Assembly: GCA_016787085.1 (NCBI GenBank)
Contig: JAEUVJ010000006.1
Span: 1 to 64,000 of the forward strand
DNA: 64,000 nucleotides
Origin: Chitinophagaceae bacterium
GTDB taxonomy: Bacteria > Bacteroidota > Bacteroidia > Chitinophagales > Chitinophagaceae
Direction of reading: 5' to 3'
The translations under genes and the position numbers were made by a program. Below, in pieces: positions 1 through 7,021 of this stretch (positions are counted from its first letter, which is position 1; every line of letters begins with the position of its first letter). Below the pieces are notes generated by a model. The model did no database searches, was not told the DNA's origin, and saw nothing but the letters and a program-made list of their open reading frames with translations.

Positions 1-4
1 AATG

Positions 5-25
5 ACGGTTTTTATACCGTTTTTT
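5..25. terminator. Weak hairpin with T-tract
   Basis: The arms ACGGT and ACCGT flank a 6-nt loop and are followed by a run of six T. The stem is short, so this is only a possible terminator for a plus-strand gene that lies left of the window. Confidence 0.25.
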
Positions 26-118
26 GACGGTGGTAGTGGTTTATACTTAAATCATAAAAGAGCTAGTGGTCGTTATTGACCCGATACTCGAATGGGTTTA
101 TTTTCTTCATATATCCAG

Positions 119-862
119 CTAATATCCTTTCATTGCCTTTAGCTCCTTGATTTGCCCTTTGAGCGTCTTAAACTCATCCACGTTGAAATGGGCAAATATC
201 TTATCCATAATACCGGAATATTGCTGCATCAGCGCTTTCCCGAGTACGTTGTATACCCCGGGGTCGCTCACCAGTTCAAAGCCATCAAGCGGACGCTTGT
301 ACTTATTGCTCGTTTCTATCGAGATATTCTCAACATTGGGTATAAGGACTGATTTTGACCATATCTTTTGGTTTGTCAGCGGCTCGACACCTGAGATATT
401 GATTTTCCCCACAAGGGAAGCCTTTCCTGAATAGGAGTAGGTGTAATAGGCGGGGCCAAGGAGGGAGATATGTGTTTTCCAGGAACCTTCCTGAGCCGTG
501 AAGCGGGGGGCGATTTCGATCTGGATCAGCATTTCGGTGGTTTTCTTATCCTCAAATACCATTTCGTCAAAGGATTGGTAGGGGCCTTTCATGGTATAGC
601 CCTTCGCAATGATCAGTTCCTCGACATCATTACCAATGGCATCCTGAAAGCTTTTGAACAACTCGCCTGATCCGGTAGAGGCGAACTCGTCTGCATAGTA
701 TGGCCGTACAAAGGCGACGACCATACCCGCCGAACCCGCCTTGCTGTTTTCTTTAGGGGTGTAGTCGAACGTAAAGGTTTGTTTGGTTTGTGATGCCTGT
801 TTGGGGGCAAAGCAGCTACCAAGCACAATACACAAGAGAAGAAAGAATGAAGTTTGTTTCAT
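119..862 (-). CDS. HpaA-like (neuraminyllactose-binding hemagglutinin family) lipoprotein
   Basis: This 247-residue protein starts with a lipoprotein signal: Lys, a hydrophobic stretch and a lipobox ending LGSC at residue 17, so it is probably anchored in the outer or inner membrane. The mature part resembles the Helicobacter HpaA family in layout: an F-x-Y-x-P start, an 'RPYYAD' segment, 'IIAKGY', 'DEMVFEDKK', a central beta-rich part with 'GVEPLTNQ', and a C-terminal helical end with 'IMDKIFAHF' and 'GQIKELKAMK'. The family match is from memory of the pattern, not a search. The HpaA ligand role is not assumed here. The gene stands alone on the minus strand at the left of the element, divergent from the HTH gene at 1026, and may be cargo. 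Confidence 0.5.
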   Translation of the reverse strand: MKQTSFFLLLCIVLGSCFAPKQASQTKQTFTFDYTPKENSKAGSAGMVVAFVRPYYADEFASTGSGELFKSFQDAIGNDVEELIIAKGYTMKGPYQSFDEMVFEDKKTTEMLIQIEIAPRFTAQEGSWKTHISLLGPAYYTYSYSGKASLVGKINISGVEPLTNQKIWSKSVLIPNVENISIETSNKYKRPLDGFELVSDPGVYNVLGKALMQQYSGIMDKIFAHFNVDEFKTLKGQIKELKAMKGY

Positions 863-957
863 ACTAAACGTTTAATGGTGAATCAATCATTTGTTGTGCC
901 GGCTCAAATGACTTAGGGACGTTTCCGGGCTTGCAAAACAAACTTACTCAAAAATGG

Positions 958-981
958 ATTGTAAACTGATTCGTTTACAAT
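958..981. promoter_or_regulatory. Inverted repeat, probable operator of the adjacent HTH gene
   Basis: ATTGTAAAC and GTTTACAAT form perfect 9-bp arms around a 6-nt spacer, centred about 56 bp upstream of the HTH gene start at 1026 and inside the divergent promoter region with the lipoprotein gene. A 24-bp dyad of this shape is typical of dimeric XRE-family regulators, so autoregulation is a reasonable inference. Confidence 0.5.
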
Positions 982-1025
982 ATTTTTTTAGGATTGCCCA
1001 ACCTTGTGCCGTCTAATGGCATTCA

Positions 1026-1244
1026 ATGGGTAAAGATGTATTTCTTAAAAAATTAGGGAAGAATATCGCCCTGCTCCGGGAGCAGGCGGGGCTGAGCCAA
1101 ACTGAACTGGCGCTGCGATGTGATAAGGATCGGCAAAGTTTGAACCGGCTGGAGAAGGGGCGTATCAACCCGTCTGCCTACTACCTTCTTGAAATCGCCA
1201 GAGAATTGAAAGTGCCGGTGAAGGCGCTGCTGGATTTTGAGTAG
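1026..1244 (+). CDS. Small XRE-family HTH transcriptional regulator
   Basis: This 72-residue protein is almost entirely one Cro/C1-type helix-turn-helix domain: 'LGKNIALLREQAGLSQTELALRCDKDRQSLNRLEKGRINPSAYYLLEIARELKV' in outline, with the recognition helix around residues 32-42. It has no sensor domain. It ends 10 bp before the 3' end of the convergent ATPase gene. A 24-bp inverted repeat just upstream suggests self-control. A stand-alone XRE protein of this size is usual as a regulator in mobile elements. Confidence 0.8.
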   Translation: MGKDVFLKKLGKNIALLREQAGLSQTELALRCDKDRQSLNRLEKGRINPSAYYLLEIARELKVPVKALLDFE

Positions 1245-1253
1245 AGTTTTCGC

Positions 1254-2564
1254 TTAGGTTTCAAACAATGATTGATTTCCCCTCTCTTTGTCCTTGATCT
1301 CTTTCATTTTTTCAACTATTTTACTCTCTACAACCGTAGTTGGTGTTCCATAGCGGCATTGCGAATGTTCAATAATCATGTCTCTCAAACCTTGTTTGGA
1401 TATCTCTGTAGGCAATGTAATCGCACTGAACGGCTTTGACGCCGTGCCATCAATCAAAAGCTTCAGGTATATGTGATACCGGGGGAGGTTAATCAGGTCC
1501 GCTTCGGAGAATACCGGAAAGAACTCTTCAGCGAGTACTTTGGCATCCCGTGATCCCACCCGAAAGGCAATCAGTGTTCCCACATTTCCCAGTACCGATT
1601 TCTGAATGTCCTCTGGTAGCTGGTCAAGGAATTGGTGGGTGATAAAGAGCGATAATCCGAATTTCCTTGATTCAGAGAATATGTCAGTGAAGGATTTGGT
1701 GATGAAAGAATGTACTTCGTCAATGTAGAGGTAGAAGGGGGTACGGGTATGGAGTGGCCTGGTTGCCCGTTCCAGTGATGCCGTTTGAAACTGGGTGACC
1801 AGGAGTGATCCTAAGACTTGTGTTGCCGCCTCTCCCAATACCCCCTTTGAGAGATTGGCGATGAATATCTTTTTGGTGTTCATCACTTCTGCAATATCAA
1901 CCCTTGACTGCTGCTGCCCGACAATGTTCCGAAGAATAGGATGTGCTGCAAAGAGTCCGACTTTGTTAAGGATTGGTGCAATGAACTCTTGTTTTAGCTG
2001 TGGGGAGAGCGGCTCAAACTCCCGCTGCCAAAACTCTCGAATCGATTCCACAGGGAGTGCATAGAGTACCTGTTTTCGAAATGAAGGATTGGTGAGCATC
2101 GACACAATATCAAGCAACGTGCTTTTTGAATAGTACAAAAGGGAGATGAGGGTATTGCGAAGAATATGCTCCAACCGTGGTCCCCATGAATCAGCCCAGA
2201 GCTTTTTAAGGGTGGTGACAATGGTGGCGGCCACTAAGTACCGGTTTTCCTCTTTCACTTTTGAAAGTGGGTTAAAGGCAACCGGATACGCTGCATCACC
2301 CGCATTGAAATAGACTACATCTTTTATCCGTTCTTTGGGAATATGGGATAGCAGCATTTCAGCAAGATCGCCGTGCGGGTCAATCACCCCAACACCGTTT
2401 CCCCGCTTAATGTCAGAAATCACCATATTCAACAGCAGCGTTGATTTGCCGCTTCCGGTTTTACCAATGCAGTATATGTGGCCCAGGCGGTCATGGTCTT
2501 TGATGCCAAAGGGCTGGTGCTGGTTGCGAAAGTCGGTGATGCCAATGGGGGTGATAGGCGACAT
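1254..2564 (-). CDS. TraG/HerA-like DNA-translocating ATPase (type IV coupling protein-like)
   Basis: This 436-residue P-loop ATPase has Walker A GKTGSGKS at residues 34-41 and a Walker B segment ending IDE (FYLYIDEVHSF) near residue 275. A 'THQFLDQLPEDIQKSVLGNVGTLIAFRVG' type C-terminal block, read in outline, matches the TraG/TraD C-terminal region. Such proteins pump DNA, either as coupling proteins for conjugation or as HerA/FtsK-type translocases. There are no N-terminal membrane segments, so it is a soluble form unlike full VirD4. It lies 59 bp downstream of the methyltransferase on the same strand but has its own copy of the element promoter at 2570-2613. In this element it probably drives transfer, with a nuclease-linked defence role as the alternative. 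Confidence 0.75.
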   Translation of the reverse strand: MSPITPIGITDFRNQHQPFGIKDHDRLGHIYCIGKTGSGKSTLLLNMVISDIKRGNGVGVIDPHGDLAEMLLSHIPKERIKDVVYFNAGDAAYPVAFNPLSKVKEENRYLVAATIVTTLKKLWADSWGPRLEHILRNTLISLLYYSKSTLLDIVSMLTNPSFRKQVLYALPVESIREFWQREFEPLSPQLKQEFIAPILNKVGLFAAHPILRNIVGQQQSRVDIAEVMNTKKIFIANLSKGVLGEAATQVLGSLLVTQFQTASLERATRPLHTRTPFYLYIDEVHSFITKSFTDIFSESRKFGLSLFITHQFLDQLPEDIQKSVLGNVGTLIAFRVGSRDAKVLAEEFFPVFSEADLINLPRYHIYLKLLIDGTASKPFSAITLPTEISKQGLRDMIIEHSQCRYGTPTTVVESKIVEKMKEIKDKERGNQSLFET

Positions 2565-2569
2565 GTTGC

Positions 2570-2613
2570 TATCATACTGAGTTTAAATAGTATTGTAAGG
2601 CAGGGTAATTTGC
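2570..2613 (-). promoter_or_regulatory. Element promoter signature, copy A (ATPase gene)
   Basis: Read on the minus strand, GCAAATTACCCTGCCTTA (2613 to 2596) is followed by a -10-like TATGAT ending at 2571, six bases before the ATPase ATG. The box matches copies B, D and E. The spacing to the -10-like hexamer is one base shorter than in the other four copies. Confidence 0.5.
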
Positions 2614-2623
2614 TTCTACAACA

Positions 2624-3433
2624 TCATCTGATTTCATTCATCGCTTTGCGAACCCTCTGTCGTGCTACATTGATAAAATCAATAGGTTCTGTTTTATGAC
2701 GAAATGAGCCAGTGCCTAATTCAATACCAATGAATTTCCTACCCTCTTTTATCGCTGCAACCAAAAAACTACCAGAGCCGCAGGCATTGTCCAAAACAAT
2801 TGCTCCGGGTTTTGTGTATGTTCTGATCAGGTACCTTCCTAAGGCTACCGGCTTCTGGTTTGGATGATACACCGTTCCTTCTGATTCAGACGTTTTGCAA
2901 TACACAAAATCACCCATGAACGTATCTCCATCGCATACAACATCGGTCGGGTACCTCCCACCAGTGTAGGTGGAATTCAAAACAGTATAGTTCCCATAAC
3001 TGCCTGTATTTTGCTGTTTCCGCTTCCGACTATATGCGTTGCCATCTTGTCTCTGTGGATAGTATGGAGGCTGTTTGTTGTAAAAAACACAGATGTCTTC
3101 ATGTTTCCGTAGTAGCTGCTTGTTTGCGTTTAGATAATTCGTTGCCCTTGATTTAATCCAAACAATTTTGTACTTAAACCAATCTGGATTACTCAGAATT
3201 AGCTTTGCGGTAAATAGCCCTTGTGAAGTAAGTACAATAGCGCCATTCTCTTTGATTATTCGCCGGTACTGAATCCAGAGGTTTTCAAAATCAATCACTT
3301 TGTCCCATGGATTGGCGGTGATGCCGTAGGGCAAATCACACAGGATCATATCAATACTCTTATCTGGTAACTTCTTCATGAGTTCAAGACAATCACCCTG
3401 TATTACTTTGTTAATCCAATCTTTCGTGCTCAC
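2624..3433 (-). CDS. Orphan beta-class DNA methyltransferase (N6-adenine or N4-cytosine)
   Basis: This 269-residue protein has catalytic motif IV DLPYG at residues 33-37 and the AdoMet-binding motif I segment 'VLDNACGSGSF' near the C-terminus. This IV-before-I order defines the beta class. The DLPY form of the motif fits methylation of an exocyclic amino group, and the central part between the motifs should carry target recognition. No restriction endonuclease is next to it, so it looks like an orphan enzyme that protects the element from host restriction or marks its DNA, in line with the ArdC gene on the same element. Its own promoter copy lies 35 bp upstream, and the ATPase gene follows on the same strand. 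Confidence 0.88.
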   Translation of the reverse strand: MSTKDWINKVIQGDCLELMKKLPDKSIDMILCDLPYGITANPWDKVIDFENLWIQYRRIIKENGAIVLTSQGLFTAKLILSNPDWFKYKIVWIKSRATNYLNANKQLLRKHEDICVFYNKQPPYYPQRQDGNAYSRKRKQQNTGSYGNYTVLNSTYTGGRYPTDVVCDGDTFMGDFVYCKTSESEGTVYHPNQKPVALGRYLIRTYTKPGAIVLDNACGSGSFLVAAIKEGRKFIGIELGTGSFRHKTEPIDFINVARQRVRKAMNEIR

Positions 3434-3442
3434 AATTCACTA

Positions 3443-3486
3443 AGTATTTCAGGAATTGGAAGGGTGAATAAGGCAGGGTAATATGC
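3443..3486 (-). promoter_or_regulatory. Element promoter signature, copy B (methyltransferase gene)
   Basis: On the minus strand, GCATATTACCCTGCCTTAT (3486 to 3468) is followed by TGAAATACT ending exactly 25 nt after the box, at 3443. The methyltransferase ATG is 9 bases further on. The same TGAAATACT occurs at the same spacing in the divergent copy C. Confidence 0.55.
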
Positions 3487-3493
3487 GCAGCAA

Positions 3494-3537
3494 ACAAATT
3501 TTTCTCTCTTATATCAGCCTTCTTATTTTGAAATACT
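3494..3537 (+). promoter_or_regulatory. Element promoter signature, copy C (divergent, recombinase unit)
   Basis: ACAAATTTTTCTCTCTTAT (3494-3512) is a weaker match to the box, but TGAAATACT (3529-3537) ends exactly 25 nt after it, as in copy B. It faces the ORF at 3554 and the serine recombinase, making 3434-3553 a divergent promoter region. Confidence 0.45.
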
Positions 3538-3553
3538 GTTCCTATTAGAAATA

Positions 3554-3796
3554 ATGTGGGATTGTGCTACGATGAATGAGCTAGACAAGAGAGAAAATAC
3601 CATTGCAATAGATGTCGAACTTAATGAGGGGGAACGAACTCTTTTGTCTAGCAACGAAAGTGGTATGCGTTCTCCCTCATTGGATTTAGCAGCCAATCAT
3701 TGCCAACAAGAAGATGCGCTTTTACAGGAACTCGCCCATATACTTGCAGAAGCGATCATTTGGCAAGAAACTCATGGAAACTCAAACTCCCACTAA
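3554..3796 (+). CDS. Small acidic protein coupled to the serine recombinase
   Basis: This ORF codes for 80 residues (74 if the ATG at 3572 is used) rich in Asp and Glu, with a C-terminal helix 'ALLQELAHILAEAIIWQ'. I recognise no domain. It overlaps the recombinase start at 3774 by 23 bp, which suggests translational coupling, and it follows promoter copy C closely. That position implies that it is expressed with the recombinase, possibly as a partner or directionality factor, but this is inference. Confidence 0.6.
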   Translation: MWDCATMNELDKRENTIAIDVELNEGERTLLSSNESGMRSPSLDLAANHCQQEDALLQELAHILAEAIIWQETHGNSNSH

Positions 3797-5483
3797 AAAT
3801 GCTGTTATCTACTGCCGTGTATCTACCAAAGAACAGGTTGAAGAAGGTAATAGCCTCATTACCCAGGAAAAGCATTGCAGAGAATATGCGTCGAAGCATA
3901 GCTATTCGGTTGCACAGGTGTTTATTGAACAGGGCGAAAGTGCCAAAACAGCAGATCGAACAGAGCTTCGAAAACTGCTTAGCTATTGCGCCATAAAGAA
4001 AAACGACATCCATGCAATTATTATTTACAAAATAGACAGGCTATCAAGAAATATTGATGACTATAGCCAAATCAGGATAAACCTGAAACGGTATGGCGTA
4101 GAAATCAAATCAACGTCAGAGTTTTTTGAAAACAGCCCTGCCGGCCGGTTTATGGAAAATATCCTGGCAAATGTGGCGCAATTTGACAATGATGTCAGGA
4201 CAGAACGATGTGTTGGAGGGATGAAGCAAGCAATTCAAGAGGGCAGGTATGTGTGGTGTGCCCCGATTGGGTACTCAAATGAGAAACTATTTGGCAAATC
4301 AAATATAGTCCCCAATGCAAAGGCTCCTTTGATTGTTAACACTTTTCAGGAGGTATCGAAAGGATTGTATTCAGTAAATGAAGTGCGAATACGGATGGCG
4401 AAAGCAGGGTTAACTCAGAAAGACGGTAGACCGCTTGCAAAATCCCGCTTTTATCACCTGCTGAAAAATGAAATATACACCGGGTGGATCACTACTCTTG
4501 GAGAGAGGGTAAGAGGCAGTTTTGAACCCTTAATCAGCGAGGAATTGTTCCGGCAGGTACAAAGGAGAATAAAGACTAAAAAGACAGCAAGGACTTACCT
4601 GATAGAAAACCCGGATTTTCCGCTGCGCCGATTTGTAGTCGCACCTACTGGAGAAAAACTTACTGGATCCTGGTGTCAGGGTAAAAGAAACAAATATGCC
4701 TATTACCGATTCCTGAAGTCAAAGCAGGAGTTTAAAAAGGCATCTCTTGAAGAAAGATTCCTGCTTTTCTTAAAACAGTATGCCCTTCCAGAAGCATTGT
4801 TTCGGAAGCTTGTGAATTTTGTCAACACCGAAATGGCTAACTCTTCCGAAAAGGTTCGGAATATAATAAATGAGTTGATCCAGAAAAGGGCACAACTCCA
4901 GCAACGCAAACAACTGCTTATTGAAAAGAACCTGAACGGAGTGATCAGTGATACAATTCTGAAGGAACAATTGGAGCACATTGAGGATGAACTTTGGAAC
5001 ACTCATGAAGCATTGGAGAGTAATAAGAATCAATCTATCGCTCCTGCAAAGATCATAGATCAGTTACAAGACTTCTTTACTGATCCAGGGGGCTTTTGGA
5101 GAAAGCAGCCATTCCACATAAAGAAAATGCTTCAAAAGTTCGAATTTCCAAAAGGTATCGTCTTTGATGGGGAGACATTTCGAACACCTGAAATATGTAG
5201 CATTTTCAAGCTAAATGAATTTTTTTTAGCTAATAAGTTCTGTAATGTCGACTACCCGGTTCCTTCATACGAACACGAATATTCAACAAATTTCTCTGTC
5301 TTGTCAGACAAAGAAATCCTTGCGCAACTTAAAACGATCACTCCTGCTCTTACAGAGCTTGATAATATCATAAATACTCCCAAAGAAGAAGTTGAGAAAA
5401 ACGGCTGTATTGTGCGTGATTTTTCATTACGAGAGGTCAGAGTAACTCCCAAACTCTATGAATATACTCAAGGAAGATCGTGA
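3774..5483 (+). CDS. Large serine recombinase
   Basis: From the ATG at 3774 the protein has 569 residues. It opens with the resolvase/invertase core: 'AVIYCRVSTKEQ' with nucleophile Ser17, then 'KIDRLSRN' and 'AQFDNDVRTER'. Next comes a 'Recombinase' domain ('GRYVWCAPIGY', 'YTGWI'), then a long basic coiled-coil region around residues 350-450. The usual zinc ribbon in the middle is degenerate: only one Cys ('GSWCQGK') is left where the family has two CxxC pairs. I chose 3774 because the catalytic core begins directly after it; the upstream in-frame ATG at 3714 overlaps the preceding ORF further. The enzyme could integrate or excise this element or a nested one. Confidence 0.85.
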   Translation: METQTPTKNAVIYCRVSTKEQVEEGNSLITQEKHCREYASKHSYSVAQVFIEQGESAKTADRTELRKLLSYCAIKKNDIHAIIIYKIDRLSRNIDDYSQIRINLKRYGVEIKSTSEFFENSPAGRFMENILANVAQFDNDVRTERCVGGMKQAIQEGRYVWCAPIGYSNEKLFGKSNIVPNAKAPLIVNTFQEVSKGLYSVNEVRIRMAKAGLTQKDGRPLAKSRFYHLLKNEIYTGWITTLGERVRGSFEPLISEELFRQVQRRIKTKKTARTYLIENPDFPLRRFVVAPTGEKLTGSWCQGKRNKYAYYRFLKSKQEFKKASLEERFLLFLKQYALPEALFRKLVNFVNTEMANSSEKVRNIINELIQKRAQLQQRKQLLIEKNLNGVISDTILKEQLEHIEDELWNTHEALESNKNQSIAPAKIIDQLQDFFTDPGGFWRKQPFHIKKMLQKFEFPKGIVFDGETFRTPEICSIFKLNEFFLANKFCNVDYPVPSYEHEYSTNFSVLSDKEILAQLKTITPALTELDNIINTPKEEVEKNGCIVRDFSLREVRVTPKLYEYTQGRS

Positions 5484-5650
5484 TATTCCACTATCACTAA
5501 TCTGGTTAAAGCCTTTACTTATAGGCGCTCATAAAAGGTGGCTTTTCTGGCTACATACGTGCCATATGAGATTTATTAACAGTTGTAGCCTACTAAATTT
5601 GCGTATATTTCGAACTTTTCCTATGTTTAACCAGTTATTAACCTGTCCTG

Positions 5651-6520
5651 TTGTTTAAAAACTTCTTTGCTGATTTTTTTGCCGGTAAACTTTTGAAATG
5701 GCTTATCGGAAGCTGCGGTACTGCCGTGGCTCTGTTTTTGTTGGGTAAAAACGCCTTTGGTCTTTCGGTATTTCGATCTGTTTTATTAGGAATTGCGGTT
5801 CTAACCTTCTTGATTCTCCTTAGTTTTATTCGATATTTAATTGTTAATACCAATCGAACTTCCGCCTATGGTGAAGCAATAATAATGTTAAAGAACGGCT
5901 TTGCCGGGATAAATCTGCTAAAAAGAAACGATACGAATAATAGTGAAGAAATAATGAGCGTTCTGGTTGAAATGTGTGATACTCTGAAATTGGTGTTTGA
6001 TAGACTTCTGAGAGTTGATTGTTCAGTTTCAATCAAGTTGCCAACTCGCAATGAGCCAATCTCCAACAACACAATTGTTGAAAATGTCTGTAGAGATGAA
6101 TCGCATTATATCGTCCGCACTACTGAAGTATATAAAAATCAAGTTCATCGAGTTACCGGAAACACCGCCTATAATGTTATCTTAGAAAATGTTTTAAATG
6201 GTGACCGGAATAATTTTTATTACTTAAATAATAATGTGCTAAAAACAAGAGATTATCTTACAACAAGCCGACCAGCATATCCTAACGGGCTGCCGTACAA
6301 AAGTGAGCTTGTGTATCCGATTCTTCCGCTATACCCAACCGAGGGTCAAAGGTCCGAGGCTGGAAAACATCAATATGAAATTTGGGGATTTCTGTGCATT
6401 GACTGTAATCATATAAACAAATTCAACTCCCGGTATCACGTCGCTATCATTGAAGGCGTTGCCGATGGGGTGTTCGATGTTATAATGAAAATAAATCGTT
6501 CTAAACCTTCAAACAATTAA
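5651..6520 (+). CDS. Membrane protein with a C-terminal GAF-like domain, unknown function
   Basis: This 289-residue protein has two close hydrophobic segments near residues 14-35 and 42-62, then a cytosolic part. The last ~100 residues look like a GAF fold: 'YKSELVYPILPLYP', 'YEIWGFLCIDC' and a final helix 'HVAIIEGVADGVFDVI'. GAF domains bind small ligands or cyclic nucleotides, so a membrane-bound sensor is a fair guess. The start is a TTG at 5651; an in-frame stop lies at 5639-5641 and no ATG precedes the membrane segments. The gene is visibly AT-rich, lacks the element promoter signature and is followed after 3 bp by the 92-residue gene. Together they may be cargo such as a defence pair. 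Confidence 0.6.
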   Translation: MFKNFFADFFAGKLLKWLIGSCGTAVALFLLGKNAFGLSVFRSVLLGIAVLTFLILLSFIRYLIVNTNRTSAYGEAIIMLKNGFAGINLLKRNDTNNSEEIMSVLVEMCDTLKLVFDRLLRVDCSVSIKLPTRNEPISNNTIVENVCRDESHYIVRTTEVYKNQVHRVTGNTAYNVILENVLNGDRNNFYYLNNNVLKTRDYLTTSRPAYPNGLPYKSELVYPILPLYPTEGQRSEAGKHQYEIWGFLCIDCNHINKFNSRYHVAIIEGVADGVFDVIMKINRSKPSNN

Positions 6521-6523
6521 TAT

Positions 6524-6802
6524 ATGGAATCAATTAAGAATAACCCCGTTGGTTTTGAAATGATCCCTGAAGGGGAACATGCTGTATCAGTTAGGCGTGT
6601 ATATCCAGATAATATATCCGAAGAAGAAAAGGAAAAGGCCGAAAAACTAGTTCCTAAAGTGATACTTCAATGTTTTACACCCGCTCAAATACACGAGCTT
6701 CAGTTGATCGCAGAGAAAATAATTCAAGAGCATTTACAACGTGACAAGAAGCTTATAAAGAAAAAGGGGTTTCTAAAAATCATAAAGAGCTTCTTCTTTT
6801 AA
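6524..6802 (+). CDS. 92-residue protein, unknown function, paired with the GAF-like membrane protein
   Basis: I do not recognise the family. The protein is highly charged, with a central acidic helix ('SEEEKEKAEKLVPKVI'), a segment 'FTPAQIHELQLIAEKIIQEHL' likely to be helical, and a Lys-rich end with 'FLKIIKSFFF' that could touch the membrane. It starts 3 bp after the preceding gene and a terminator follows at 6811, so the two genes form a closed two-gene operon. Confidence 0.6.
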   Translation: MESIKNNPVGFEMIPEGEHAVSVRRVYPDNISEEEKEKAEKLVPKVILQCFTPAQIHELQLIAEKIIQEHLQRDKKLIKKKGFLKIIKSFFF

Positions 6803-6810
6803 AAAAAAAT

Positions 6811-6836
6811 AACTCCTGAGATCATCGGGAGTTTTT
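6811..6836 (+). terminator. Rho-independent terminator after the 92-residue gene
   Basis: AACTCCTGA pairs with TCGGGAGTT (one G-T pair) across a short loop and is followed by T residues. It closes the 5651-6802 operon. Confidence 0.7.
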
Positions 6837-7021
6837 CATACCATTCAACTAACAATATATCAACAAATTCTCTGTAAGAATATTCCGAGCAATTTACGAG
6901 AAATGGGAATTGCAGTAAGGAGAAGAACAATTATTTCGGAACACTAGAGTGTAAACATTCATAGAAAGTAAAGCCTTCCTCATCTATACAAATTGATATT
7001 TTTGCTCAGAAACTCTAAAAA

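Noticed and set aside
5458..5658. 66-codon ORF after the serine recombinase
   Set aside because: It overlaps the recombinase end and the start of the next gene in another frame and shows no protein-like pattern.
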